DNA of 26,968 bases. It comes from Candidatus Cloacimonadota bacterium. GTDB lineage: Bacteria; Cloacimonadota; Cloacimonadia; Cloacimonadales; WRIO01. The DNA is taken from NCBI GenBank assembly GCA_023230175.1, contig JALNXV010000007.1, positions 1-26,968 of the forward strand. Direction: 5' to 3'. The first letter of the stretch is position 1, and every line of letters starts with the position of its first letter. The notes beneath the pieces are model-generated. The model was given only the letters and a program-made list of their open reading frames with translations. It ran no database searches and was not told the DNA's origin. Shown here piece by piece: positions 1-8,070 of this stretch. The position numbers were made by a program, and so were the translations under genes.

Positions 1-431
1 TTAGCTGTTTTAACCATTTCAAGATTTTCTTCATAATATTCTTTTACATCAGATTGAGTAAAATTGTCTTTAATAGTTAAAGATACATTTTTCCCTGATC
101 GGGTAACATGAAGTGAACCAATAATGTAGTCCGGTTTGAAATCCTTAAACAATTTACTGGCAAAATCTTTTACTCTATGAGGTTCTCCTAATTCTATTCC
201 CCTGATAATGTATAGTTCCGAGAATTCTTCTCTAAGTTTATCAATAGTTTGGAAATATTTTCTTAATGGAAGTAGCCCGTAATCAGCAATTTCAGAGTCA
301 ATTAAGTCAAAGTGTTCTGTAAATGCGATATATTTATAATTATTAGCGATAGCTTTTTTGCATAATTCTTGATAATTAAGTATGCTGTCACTGCTATATT
401 TCCCATGTATATGATAATCAATTTTAAACAT
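1..431 (-). CDS. PHP-domain phosphoesterase (histidinol-phosphatase-like), 3' end cut off
   Basis: The reading frame starts at the ATG at 431-429 and stays open to base 1, giving 143 residues; the C-terminus lies outside the window. The N-terminus reads MFKIDYHIHGKYSSDS, the metal-binding HxH motif that opens PHP domains. It is followed by FTEHFD (second histidine motif), GIELGEP (acidic ligand) and IIGSLHV (another histidine ligand), in the order seen in HisJ/YcdX-type phosphoesterases. Such enzymes hydrolyse phosphate esters with a trinuclear metal centre in the cytoplasm. The substrate cannot be told: histidinol phosphate is the usual annotation for this type, but no his genes are visible here. 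It is the last visible gene of the leftward cluster, starting 8 bases after the activase stop. The taa-complement at bases 1-3 is out of frame, so it is not this gene's stop. Confidence 0.82.
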   Translation of the reverse strand, partial: MFKIDYHIHGKYSSDSILNYQELCKKAIANNYKYIAFTEHFDLIDSEIADYGLLPLRKYFQTIDKLREEFSELYIIRGIELGEPHRVKDFASKLFKDFKPDYIIGSLHVTRSGKNVSLTIKDNFTQSDVKEYYEENLEMVKTA

Positions 432-439
432 AGTTTTCC

Positions 440-1249
440 TTATTTTAGAAATGATAAGGCTGCTCCTAAAGCTCCTGTAATATCAGGAATATCAGGAATA
501 AAGACTTGTAGATTATTATGGTCATTGGTTAAATTATTTTGTAAATATTCTGTTTTTAAGTATGTATTTAATATTTTAATAATTCCAATATTATTAGCTA
601 CGCCGCCTACAAAGGCGATCGGTAAATCAATATAAAGATTATTTGCCATTGATAATACTCTATGAATGATAGATTTATGGACGGCAGAGATAATATCTTC
701 TTTTTGAATTCCTTGACTGATTAAGCCTATTATTTCAGATTCAGCAAAGACAACGCAGGTGCTACTTATTGAGATTTTATTTTCGGATAAAATTGATAGT
801 TTCCCTAAATCATCAACAGAAAGACTAAAAATTTCTGCGACTTTTTCTAAGAATCTGCCTGTACCGGCAGCACATTTATCGTTCATAATGAAGTCAATGA
901 CTTTCCCATTATTTACCTTGATTACTTTTGAGTCTTGCCCGCCGATATCAATGATTGTTTTGATATTTGGATTAAAGTAATTTACACCTTTTGCGTGGCA
1001 GATAATTTCAGAAGAGAATTTAGTTGCTTTAGAGTAGTTTTTACGACCGTATCCTGTAGTGATTATTGAAGTTACTTGACAGGTTTGAATCTTATTTTTA
1101 TGTAAATGAAATTCAATGATTTCATTAAGTTGTTTTTCGTAAACAGGTTTTGTTTCGGTGATGCTATAATCAATTAGTGATTTTTTGTTTATATCAAAAA
1201 GACAAAATTTTGTCATCCTTGAACCGCTGTCAATGCCTATTGAATACAT
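440..1249 (-). CDS. BadF/BadG/HgdC-type ATPase, 2-hydroxyacyl-CoA dehydratase activator family
   Basis: This 269-residue protein belongs to the ASKHA-fold activase family. MYSIGIDSGSRMTK (1-14) is the phosphate-1 loop, IDIGGQDSKVI (100-110) is phosphate 2 and FVGGVANN (213-220) is the adenosine motif. Cys126 (NDKCAAGTGRF) and Cys165 (STCVVFAESE) match the two cysteines with which each HgdC subunit of the homodimer holds a bridging [4Fe-4S] cluster. Family members use ATP hydrolysis to push a low-potential electron onto a partner dehydratase or reductase. Length and motifs are complete, so the gene looks functional. No dehydratase subunit (HgdA/B-like) lies next to it; the neighbours are an M16 peptidase upstream (10 bases) and a PHP protein downstream (8 bases). 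The partner and substrate are therefore unknown. Stand-alone single-domain activases are also common next to DUF2229-type proteins, which are not visible here. Confidence 0.88.
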   Translation of the reverse strand: MYSIGIDSGSRMTKFCLFDINKKSLIDYSITETKPVYEKQLNEIIEFHLHKNKIQTCQVTSIITTGYGRKNYSKATKFSSEIICHAKGVNYFNPNIKTIIDIGGQDSKVIKVNNGKVIDFIMNDKCAAGTGRFLEKVAEIFSLSVDDLGKLSILSENKISISSTCVVFAESEIIGLISQGIQKEDIISAVHKSIIHRVLSMANNLYIDLPIAFVGGVANNIGIIKILNTYLKTEYLQNNLTNDHNNLQVFIPDIPDITGALGAALSFLK

Positions 1250-1259
1250 TATTTATTCC

Positions 1260-3803
1260 TTATCTAAGTATATGTAAATATTCATCTTCCGGATTAAAAT
1301 ATTCATTGGCTATGGATTGTATTAATTGATTAGTTACATTTTTTATTCTATTTTCTCTATCAAGATAGAAATTATAGTCAAAGCCCATAACAAGTAGGGT
1401 TGATAATGTTTGAGCTTGAGAGAGTACACTTTCTTCATCCATTCTATTTTGTCCGAGAATGTAATTTTTCGTAATTTGTAATTCTTCGCTTGTTACTCCA
1501 TTATCTTTTATATCTTGTTGAATGCTATACATCAGATTTATTGCTTCTTCTTCGAATGTTTTATCGACAATGGAGAACATATCAAAATAACCAATATCAT
1601 CTAAGAGGTCGTAGTCAAATTCTACTGAATAAGCTATTCCGTATTTTTCTCGTAAGAGATTAAACATTCTTGAGTTGATATCACCGCCGATTATCTGTGA
1701 TAAGACGTTCATTGCACCTCGGTATTGGATATCTTTTCCCGGCATACAGAATCCGCCAAGGTTTATTATTGACTGGTTAGATTGTGTATTGATAACTTGT
1801 TTTGATTTTTCAGTAGGAGATAAGTAGATTGAACGATAAGGCAGATCTGTAGAAAATTGTTTATCATTAAAGAATCTTTCGCAGCATAATATTACATCAT
1901 CAAATGATATATCTCCGACGATGCAAAGAGTGGCGGGAGCATTGAGGATTTTATTTTTATACCAGCTGAAAATCTTTTTTCTGTTGAAAGAGTTTAAGGT
2001 TTTAGTTGTTCCATCTTTAGAGAGGAGGTTACTGTATTTTCCGAAAATCATCTTTTTCCAGAGCATAACAGCTTGATGTTGCGGGTAATCTTTGATTCTA
2101 TTTATGTTACTGATAAAGCTTTTTTTGAGGTTATTAATATGTTCATAAGGGAAAATAGGAGTATAGAGCACGTCGTGGATAAATTCAAGTGATGGTAATA
2201 GGTTATCTGAAAAGCATTTAAGTCTTAGTTTTGTTACTTCTTTGCCACAAGAAACAGCAAATTGAATTCCGTTTGTTGTGCAAAAATCTAAACATTTACT
2301 ATAATCTCGTTTTTCATTGCCATATAATAGTAAACCACTTGTGAGTTGGTTTAGTCCTAATTCATTTTCTGATTCATCTAATTGTGATACTCTCAGAGCC
2401 AATGAAATGCCACAGATAGATTTTCCCGGTACTTTTTTTAATAATATTTTCAATCCGTTAGGGAATTGATGATAGAAGGTTTTTTCGTTTGAATGATTAT
2501 TTATTTTCTTTTGAATGCTATTGTTATAAAGCTTGAAGATTTTTTCTTTTTCTACTTCAAATTTGCCGGTTGAGATAATATGTAACATTTGAAAATTATA
2601 ATATTTGTTTAATTTATCTGATATGTCATTTCTGTTTATTTTTAGTATCTCATTTTCATATTCAAAGAATTTATTGTAGTCTCCTAATATTTCTTCTGTT
2701 CCGAGGGTTTGAGCCAGAACTTCCATATATTCATAAACGTAAGCTGAGGAATTTAGTAGTTCTCGTTTTACGTTTTCGATTTCATCCGGACGAAGTCCAA
2801 AACGGCTTAAATTTTTATATTCTTCTAAAAATATTTCAGTAATTTTATATATATCTGCATTTTTTCGAGGGTAGATAAGGATAATCATTAGTCCGTCATA
2901 GAGGCCGGAGATAGAATTTACTTTAATACTGTCTATGAGTTTTTCTTTAGTGTATAATCTTTGGTATAATCGAGAGTTATTTCCGATTGCAAAAGCTTTT
3001 CCGATTAAAGATAGGGCGTAGGAATCAGGATTATTATCTGAAAGCTCAGGTATAACAAAGGTAAGAATATTTTGGTTAAGTTTGCTTTTTATATGTTGGA
3101 AATCATAATTTATAGGATAGTCAAAATTTGGAGAGTATTCATATTTTGGGGTTGTTGGCAGTGAAGATTTCCAAGGGATGAATTCTTTTTCTAAGATTGT
3201 TTTAAGTCTTTCTTTATCAAAGTCACCGGCGATACAAAAAAAGGCATTTTGGGGTTGGTATTTTTCTTGATAAAATCTATTTAAATCTTCCCATTTGCAT
3301 TGTTTTAAATTTTCTAAATCTCCGATGATTACTTTACAATAAGGATTATTTTTATTTATGAGGGTAGGAATTTTTTCAACTAGAGTATCTTCCGGGTCGT
3401 TTTGATATTGTTTTAATTCTTCTATAACAACTTTTTTTTCAGCGATAAAGTCTTCTTTGGAGAAATTAGCATTGAAAGCTAATTCTGCTAATAATTGTAT
3501 ACCTTGGCTTAAAAACTCTGAAGGTAGATTTATATAGAAGCAAGTAGATTCATATTCAGTATAGGCATTGATAGATCCTCCGTAAAAGGATGCTTTTTCC
3601 ATTAGAGTATTTTTGGGATAATTTTTTGTTGACTTAAATACTAAATGTTCCAAAAAATGACTAAAGCCTGACTCTTCAGGCTTTTCAAAAATTGAACCTG
3701 TTTTAATGAATAATTGTAAACTTACCAGCGGGTTAGAATTGTCATAAGCATAGATAACTTTTAGTTGATTATTTAAAAAAAAATGTGATATATCTTTATT
3801 CAT
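1260..3803 (-). CDS. M16 family zinc metallopeptidase, double-length
   Basis: This 847-residue protein has the inverted zinc motif HFLEH at 49-53 (HxxEH: two His ligands with the catalytic Glu52) and the distal Glu in VVIEEL at about 128-129, so the N-terminal half should be catalytic. FYGGSINAYTEYESTCFY (73-90) is the usual M16 strand after the motif. The second half, from about residue 440 (FPNGLKILLKK), repeats the M16 N+C layout without the zinc motif, as in the inactive half of pitrilysin-type or mitochondrial-processing-type enzymes. A late segment, FNLLREKYGIAYSV, is the conserved substrate-binding R/Y region. There is no signal peptide, so it probably acts in the cytoplasm on short peptides; this is inferred from the family. 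The start overlaps the end of folE2 by 8 bases, suggesting translational coupling. The specific substrate is unknown. Confidence 0.93.
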   Translation of the reverse strand: MNKDISHFFLNNQLKVIYAYDNSNPLVSLQLFIKTGSIFEKPEESGFSHFLEHLVFKSTKNYPKNTLMEKASFYGGSINAYTEYESTCFYINLPSEFLSQGIQLLAELAFNANFSKEDFIAEKKVVIEELKQYQNDPEDTLVEKIPTLINKNNPYCKVIIGDLENLKQCKWEDLNRFYQEKYQPQNAFFCIAGDFDKERLKTILEKEFIPWKSSLPTTPKYEYSPNFDYPINYDFQHIKSKLNQNILTFVIPELSDNNPDSYALSLIGKAFAIGNNSRLYQRLYTKEKLIDSIKVNSISGLYDGLMIILIYPRKNADIYKITEIFLEEYKNLSRFGLRPDEIENVKRELLNSSAYVYEYMEVLAQTLGTEEILGDYNKFFEYENEILKINRNDISDKLNKYYNFQMLHIISTGKFEVEKEKIFKLYNNSIQKKINNHSNEKTFYHQFPNGLKILLKKVPGKSICGISLALRVSQLDESENELGLNQLTSGLLLYGNEKRDYSKCLDFCTTNGIQFAVSCGKEVTKLRLKCFSDNLLPSLEFIHDVLYTPIFPYEHINNLKKSFISNINRIKDYPQHQAVMLWKKMIFGKYSNLLSKDGTTKTLNSFNRKKIFSWYKNKILNAPATLCIVGDISFDDVILCCERFFNDKQFSTDLPYRSIYLSPTEKSKQVINTQSNQSIINLGGFCMPGKDIQYRGAMNVLSQIIGGDINSRMFNLLREKYGIAYSVEFDYDLLDDIGYFDMFSIVDKTFEEEAINLMYSIQQDIKDNGVTSEELQITKNYILGQNRMDEESVLSQAQTLSTLLVMGFDYNFYLDRENRIKNVTNQLIQSIANEYFNPEDEYLHILR

Positions 3804-4593
3804 TTATATTTTTATTCTTTCGTTTATCTCTTTCAATTAATGCATAAGCACTATGATTATGAATAGATTCCATATTTTCAGATTCTACGCTAAACCAATC
3901 TATTCTGTCGTCATTATTAAGTTTGAGGGTTATATCTCTGACAATATCTTCAACGAAAACAGGATGGTCGTAAGCTTTTTCGGTAACGTATTTTTCATCC
4001 GGTCGTTTTAAAAGTGAGTATATTTCACAGCTTGCTGATTCTTCGGCATATTTAATCAATTCTTCTAACCAGACAAATTTATTATATGATACTTTTATCG
4101 TTACGTATGAACGTTGATTATGAGCTCCGTAACGACTGATTTCTTTTGAGCACGGGCATAAACTTGTAACAGGTACTTTTACCCCTATCATTAAATTAAA
4201 TTCTTTATTTAGGGAGGCTTCAAATAAACATTCATAGTCCATTAATGAACTATATTGGCTTACAGGTGCTGTTTTTTTTAAGAAATATGGAAAGCTTAAT
4301 TTGACAAAGGAACTATTAGAGTTTAATGCTTTATTAATATCTTGTAGGAATGCTTCTAAATTATCAATTAGGGTTTCATCTCTGTATTTGTGTAATACTT
4401 CTAAAAATCTACTCATATGAGTTCCTCGATGATGATGAGGAAGTTCGACGAATATGTCAATATCAGCTATTGTATGTTGTAGTTTATTTTCTTTATCTTC
4501 AACTATAATAGGGTATTTAATATTTTTAACACCTACTTTATCAATAGTTATATTTCTTTTATCATTTTCACTTTGTACGTCTTTATTAATCAA
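3796..4593 (-). CDS. folE2: GTP cyclohydrolase I, type IB (FolE2)
   Basis: FolE2 converts GTP to 7,8-dihydroneopterin triphosphate, the entry to folate and to queuosine. The protein is 265 residues, the usual length. The N-terminal DVQSENDKRN and VGVKNIKYPI, THMSRF (58-63), and CPCSKEISRYGAHNQRS (146-162) are FolE2 signatures. By position, Cys146, His158, Glu200, Glu242 and His245 correspond to the active-site/metal residues described for the Neisseria enzyme (Cys147, His159, Glu201, Glu243, His246). The start is a TTG at 4593: GGAG sits 7 bases upstream, the conserved N-terminus begins right after it, and no ATG exists before residue 60. It follows apbE by 3 bases and overlaps the M16 gene by 8. 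With queH at the head of the same leftward run, the product may feed queuosine as well as folate. Confidence 0.95.
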   Translation of the reverse strand: MINKDVQSENDKRNITIDKVGVKNIKYPIIVEDKENKLQHTIADIDIFVELPHHHRGTHMSRFLEVLHKYRDETLIDNLEAFLQDINKALNSNSSFVKLSFPYFLKKTAPVSQYSSLMDYECLFEASLNKEFNLMIGVKVPVTSLCPCSKEISRYGAHNQRSYVTIKVSYNKFVWLEELIKYAEESASCEIYSLLKRPDEKYVTEKAYDHPVFVEDIVRDITLKLNNDDRIDWFSVESENMESIHNHSAYALIERDKRKNKNINE

Positions 4594-4596
4594 TTT

Positions 4597-5601
4597 TTAC
4601 TCCAATAGGTCATTGTATATGATATTCCATTTTTTAGTCCCATGAGTTTTTAAGGAAATGGGTTCATTGTTGTCATCATAAAAGTATATTATTGCTTCAG
4701 TTCCCGGAAAGCCTTTTATCAGTTCAATAGCGTCAAAGGGGTTCATTAGGAAAGCTGTTGTAGAGAGTGCGTCTGCAAGGGTAGCATTATCTGAAAATAT
4801 TGTTACAGAAACACTTTCGTTAGCCGGGTAACCGGTTTTGGGATTAATTATATGATTGTATCTTATGTTATCTTTGATGAAATATCTTTCATAATCACCG
4901 GAAGTTACCACAGCCATATCCGGAATCTTCATACTTGCTATTACCTTATTTTTATCTCTGGGGTGTTGTATGCCGATGTTCCATTTTTTATTGTTTGAAC
5001 TAAAAAATCTTATATCACCACCGGCGTTTATGTATGCTTCAGTGACGTTATTAGCTTTTAAAAAGTCAATAGCTTTGTCAATGATGAATCCTTTACTGAT
5101 ACTTCCGAGATTTAATTTTACGTCGTTGGATAGGCTTATTGAATCTTGTGAAAAAGTAATTTTATCAAAGCCTATTTTTTGCTTAACTTTTTCTAATTCT
5201 AATTTGCTAGGTATTATTTCATTTTCAAAATCCCATAAATCAATTAAGTTAGCGATACTTATGTCATAAAGTCCGTTGGAGTTATGGTAAAGTTTTTCTG
5301 CAAAATTTAACATAATAAAGAAATCTTCATCTATTGTTTGGGTTTCTTTATTATTGATTTTATTGAGCATACTATTTTCATTGTAGTATGAAAATTTATT
5401 ATCATAACTTCTAATTAAATCAAAGGCTTGGTCGATAATTGAAGCAATGTTTTTAGTTTTTGATTCAGCGTAGATTTCTACTTGAGTATCCATTAAGATA
5501 TGTGTTTGAACTGAATTGTAAGTCCTATTTGTGTATCTATAATAACTAAATGCAATTAGTAGAATTATTATTGTTAAATTTATCCATTCTTTTCTTTTCA
5601 T
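4597..5601 (-). CDS. apbE: FAD:protein FMN transferase (ApbE family)
   Basis: ApbE enzymes covalently attach FMN from FAD to Thr/Ser of target flavoproteins such as RNF/NQR subunits, outside the cytoplasmic membrane. I start it at the ATG at 5601 (334 residues), because GAGG lies 7 bases upstream; an in-frame TTG at 5613 overlaps that site. Residues about 7-23 form a hydrophobic membrane anchor without a lipobox cysteine. Motifs seen: HILMDTQVEIYAE near the N-terminus, SYYNENSMLNKIN, LGSISKGFIIDKA (about 165-177), AYINAGGD (about 189-196), HIINPKTGYP (about 250-259) and DALSTTAFLMN (about 277-287), containing the Mg2+-binding Asp and Thr residues of the family. A candidate promoter lies at 5628-5656. 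No flavoprotein target is visible in the window. Confidence 0.95.
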   Translation of the reverse strand: MKRKEWINLTIIILLIAFSYYRYTNRTYNSVQTHILMDTQVEIYAESKTKNIASIIDQAFDLIRSYDNKFSYYNENSMLNKINNKETQTIDEDFFIMLNFAEKLYHNSNGLYDISIANLIDLWDFENEIIPSKLELEKVKQKIGFDKITFSQDSISLSNDVKLNLGSISKGFIIDKAIDFLKANNVTEAYINAGGDIRFFSSNNKKWNIGIQHPRDKNKVIASMKIPDMAVVTSGDYERYFIKDNIRYNHIINPKTGYPANESVSVTIFSDNATLADALSTTAFLMNPFDAIELIKGFPGTEAIIYFYDDNNEPISLKTHGTKKWNIIYNDLLE

Positions 5602-5627
5602 AAAAAACCTCAATTTATTGATTATTC

Positions 5628-5656
5628 CAATAAAAAATCTTAAATGTTTTTGTCAA
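5628..5656 (-). promoter_or_regulatory. Candidate promoter upstream of apbE
   Basis: On the minus strand TTGACA (5656-5651), a 17-base spacer and TTATTG (5633-5628) lie in the 88-base gap before apbE. A start about 7 bases after the final G (near 5621) gives a leader of about 20 bases that contains the GAGG ribosome site. It may give apbE-folE2-M16-activase-PHP their own transcript, separate from the queH promoter. Confidence 0.45.
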
Positions 5657-5689
5657 TTATAATAAAAGCTTATCAAGAGAAATTTAGAT

Positions 5690-6187
5690 TTAAAAACCTA
5701 TTGATAGTAGTAGTTTTTCATCTTCAAATTTTAATCTAATCTCTTTTTTCTTTAGTTCATAATTAAATAAATGGGCATCAACAAATGCATCAATACCTGA
5801 TAAAAAGATGCTGGCACCTAACCAAAAGATATATGATTGTTTTTCTTCGTAATATTCTTCATATTTCCTTTGTAAAGCATAGTCTATTTCATCAAGGGCG
5901 TGAACCTTTTTTCTGTATTCTTTGGTTTTTTTATTGTAATGAATAACTGCTGATGTTAATCCGGCTTGAGTTAAAATAAAGAGACTTCCTTTAAGATATT
6001 TCTCATTATAAAATTGTCCTGCACCGGGTATAATTATTGACATTGCTCCTGCGAAACTAGGATTTTTAGGTAATTCAAAATCAATTTTATCGGTTTCTTT
6101 ACTTTCTTCGTTTTCTTGACTTGATAAAGTAGTAATAAAACAAGATAGCATAAATAGTATTATAAAAAGTAATAATTTATTGTTCAC
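5690..6187 (-). CDS. DUF5683-type membrane/exported protein of unknown function
   Basis: This 165-residue protein begins with a hydrophobic N-terminal segment (LLLFIILFMLSCFITTLSS) that looks like a signal peptide or anchor. It then has NPSFAGAMSIIIPGAGQFYNEKYLKGSLFI (about 42-71), the PGxGQFYN signature of the DUF5683 family found in FCB bacteria. A charged, probably helical stretch follows (about 84-116) and then a second hydrophobic segment (SYIFWLGASIFLSGIDAFVDAHLF). The function of the family is not known; the PGAGQ-YN motif resembles membrane-inserted small proteins of the envelope. The start is a GTG at 6187 with GAGAGGA about 8 bases upstream, lying inside the last codons of the preceding gene (11-base overlap). 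Confidence 0.75.
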   Translation of the reverse strand: MNNKLLLFIILFMLSCFITTLSSQENEESKETDKIDFELPKNPSFAGAMSIIIPGAGQFYNEKYLKGSLFILTQAGLTSAVIHYNKKTKEYRKKVHALDEIDYALQRKYEEYYEEKQSYIFWLGASIFLSGIDAFVDAHLFNYELKKKEIRLKFEDEKLLLSIGF

Positions 6188-7127
6188 TTAATATCCTCTC
6201 TCGAAGTGATAGCAGAAACAATGGAATCATTATTTCGTGGTGTCCGACAAAGTAATAGCCTTTACCTGATGTTCTTACAGGTCGATAAGATATATTGGTT
6301 CCGGGTCTATAGTGTTGAATCATATCAAAAACAGCTGTAGTAAAGTTTTTAACTTTAAAACCTTTATTTCGGCATACGGTTAAAGCTTTCAGAAATACTT
6401 CCGGTATTATTACGGCAGAACCAAAACTGATAAAAACTCCTCCATCGCCGAGTTGTGAAACAAGATTTGTGAAAATATGAAAATCTCTGAGTGAACATTC
6501 TCCAATAGCTTGACCGTCAGCTGTTTCGTGTTGATGAACTATATCTGTGCCAATTGCAATATGAACGGTCACAGGTACATTTAACTCATAAGCATTTCTT
6601 AGTAAAGATAATTCCGGATGGAGAATATTTGTCTCGCTTAAATATTTTCCGATTGCTTCACCATAGCCAAGCTCTTGTTTAGCCCCATCACTAATTATTT
6701 TATTGATTGTGTCGCAAGTATCTGTTGCCATACCAAAAGAACCATCTTCTAAGGCTTGAGTGACATCTTCAGATGTTTGACCAAAACAAGATATTTCAAA
6801 ATCATGAATAACGACTGAACCATTACAACAGATTCCTTTAATAATGCCTAATTTCATCATTTCTATTATGAGGGGTGCCATACCTGTTTTGATTACATGA
6901 CCGCCTATGCCTAAGATAACCGGTTTTATTGATTTATAAGCTTGAAAAGTTCTATTGATAAATTCTTTTAAATCTTTGCCTTTTAAAATATTAGGGATGC
7001 AATCAATAAAATTTGATAGAGTTACATCCTTAACTTTTGAAAATTCATCAATATTGACTTTGCTTTGTCTGTTTCCAACAGAATATTTTTTGAGATTATT
7101 AAAATCAAATTCTCTATATTTTGACAT
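6177..7127 (-). CDS. Conserved protein resembling the deoxyhypusine synthase-like superfamily
   Basis: This 316-residue cytosolic protein has no signal peptide. The central part contains VILGIGGHVIKTGMAPLII (about 70-88), GIIKGICCNGSVVIHDFE (about 93-110), DGSFGMATDTC, IGTDIVHQHETADG (about 192-205) and GDGGVFISFGSAVIIPEVFL. The glycine-rich, alternating hydrophobic pattern suits a Rossmann-like fold, and the NG-x3-HDFE and GTD-x2-HQH motifs look like active-site elements. The overall plan resembles bacterial deoxyhypusine-synthase-like proteins, but I do not see the GGG-x-x-KHH motif with the catalytic lysine of true deoxyhypusine synthase, and bacteria lack hypusine. I therefore treat it as an unassigned enzyme. 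The ATG at 7127 has AAAGG a few bases upstream and follows the DUF2905 stop by 3 bases. Confidence 0.5.
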   Translation of the reverse strand: MSKYREFDFNNLKKYSVGNRQSKVNIDEFSKVKDVTLSNFIDCIPNILKGKDLKEFINRTFQAYKSIKPVILGIGGHVIKTGMAPLIIEMMKLGIIKGICCNGSVVIHDFEISCFGQTSEDVTQALEDGSFGMATDTCDTINKIISDGAKQELGYGEAIGKYLSETNILHPELSLLRNAYELNVPVTVHIAIGTDIVHQHETADGQAIGECSLRDFHIFTNLVSQLGDGGVFISFGSAVIIPEVFLKALTVCRNKGFKVKNFTTAVFDMIQHYRPGTNISYRPVRTSGKGYYFVGHHEIMIPLFLLSLRERILSEQ

Positions 7128-7130
7128 ATT

Positions 7131-7349
7131 TTACCTTTTACCGAAAATTTTTAATAAAATAGATAGGATTATACTAATTACAACCATAGTGGTTATCGGT
7201 ACATAAAGTGAAAAATTCTCTTTTTTGATATAGATGTCACCCGGTAGTTTACCGAAATAATTTAGTAAGTTTGTAAATTTTAATAAGATTCCTACCAAGA
7301 TTAAGATAATTCCTAAGATGATGATAATATTAGCGTATTGTTTCAGCAT
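7131..7349 (-). CDS. DUF2905 small membrane protein
   Basis: This is a 72-residue protein starting at the ATG at 7349-7347, which overlaps the queH stop codon by one base (TAATG); a longer in-frame extension to 7409 runs inside queH and has no ribosome site. It has two hydrophobic helices (about residues 5-24 and 49-68) separated by a loop reading YFGKLPGDIYIKKENFSLYVP. The GxLPGDI-x-x-x-x-x-N-x-x-x-x-x-P pattern between two helices is the DUF2905 signature. Family length is about 70 residues, so it is complete. The function is unknown. The stop-start overlap implies coupled translation with queH. Confidence 0.85.
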   Translation of the reverse strand: MLKQYANIIIILGIILILVGILLKFTNLLNYFGKLPGDIYIKKENFSLYVPITTMVVISIILSILLKIFGKR

Positions 7350-7894
7350 TATTGGGTTAATACCTTTTTCTCGGCGAATCTGTCCATTTCGCTGTAAATG
7401 CATCCACAATATTGTTGCCTATACATATTGTGTTCTTTTGAGAGTTCTATCCCTTGTTTCCATAGCTCACGAAAGTCTTGGTAATAAAATTTAACTGAAT
7501 GTTTTTTTGCTACGCTTTCTGCTATTTCTATTATTAAATTGTGCTTTTGAAACTTTGAGTATAACAGGCTTGAAGTAAAATAATCAAACTTGCCTTTTTT
7601 GGCAATGATAGCTGTATAATTTAATCTTTCATAATAGCATTGATAACACCTGCTGTCTTCTCTGAAAACAACATTTTGTAAAAATGTTTTTAGACCATAT
7701 TCATCTTTTTCTATAAGTCTAATGCCTTCATTATTGGTGAATTCTCTAAAGGTGTCACGACGACGATAATATTCTTGAATCGGATGTATATTGTGATTAA
7801 ACCAAAATCCTGTTATTTCAAATCTCTCCTTCAAATTATAGTAAGGAGCGATAAAACAAGGTGCACAACACGAATGTATTAATATTTTTTCCAT
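7349..7894 (-). CDS. queH: Epoxyqueuosine reductase QueH
   Basis: QueH (formerly DUF208) reduces epoxyqueuosine to queuosine in the wobble base of GUN-reading tRNAs. It is unrelated in sequence to QueG. The protein is 181 residues from the ATG at 7894. HSCCAPC at 7-13 (Cys9, Cys10, Cys13), CYQC at 83-86 and CGC at 163-165 are the cysteine groups expected for its Fe-S cluster and metal site; FWFNHNIHPIQEYYRRRD (30-47) and DYFTSSLLYSKFQKH are further family hallmarks. In-frame TTG (7930) and ATG (7906) codons upstream sit inside the predicted promoter, so I reject them. It heads the leftward gene run, is divergent from trpS, and appears nearly leaderless. Confidence 0.93.
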   Translation of the reverse strand: MEKILIHSCCAPCFIAPYYNLKERFEITGFWFNHNIHPIQEYYRRRDTFREFTNNEGIRLIEKDEYGLKTFLQNVVFREDSRCYQCYYERLNYTAIIAKKGKFDYFTSSLLYSKFQKHNLIIEIAESVAKKHSVKFYYQDFRELWKQGIELSKEHNMYRQQYCGCIYSEMDRFAEKKVLTQ

Positions 7895-7901
7895 AATGAA
7901 G

Positions 7902-7930
7902 CACATTATATAATGGGTTTTTTTAGTCAA
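7902..7930 (-). promoter_or_regulatory. Candidate promoter of queH (leaderless layout)
   Basis: On the minus strand TTGACT (7930-7925) is followed 17 bases later by AATGTG (7907-7902), with TATAAT overlapping at 7910-7905. If the final G is at about -7, as in Bacteroidetes-type promoters, transcription starts at about 7895, one base before the queH ATG. No Shine-Dalgarno sequence precedes that ATG. The match to consensus is imperfect. Confidence 0.4.
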
Positions 7931-8012
7931 GAAAATTTATCTTTTTTATTGAAAAAGTCTCTTTTATCGAGAGTTATCTTGTTTATTATTTGGTCAATAT
8001 TTGATAATTAAC

Positions 8013-8042
8013 TTGCCAAAAAATCTTTATAAAAAATAATTG
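8013..8042 (+). promoter_or_regulatory. Candidate promoter of trpS
   Basis: TTGCCA (8013-8018), an 18-base spacer and TAATTG (8037-8042). The predicted start near 8049 gives a leader of about 22 bases that holds the GGAG ribosome site. The layout matches the other candidate promoters of this window. No T-box or tryptophan leader peptide is visible in so short a leader. Confidence 0.45.
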
Positions 8043-8070
8043 CAATTAATTAAGAATACGGAGTTACAAG

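Noticed and set aside
1..3. Stop codon of the PHP gene at the window edge
   Set aside because: The taa complement at bases 1-3 is not in the frame of the ATG at 431, so the gene continues beyond the window.
369..635. ORF on the plus strand opposite the activase and PHP genes
   Set aside because: It is an antisense shadow of well-supported genes, with no motif or ribosome site.
6177..7127. True deoxyhypusine synthase
   Set aside because: The catalytic lysine motif is absent and bacteria have no eIF5A substrate.
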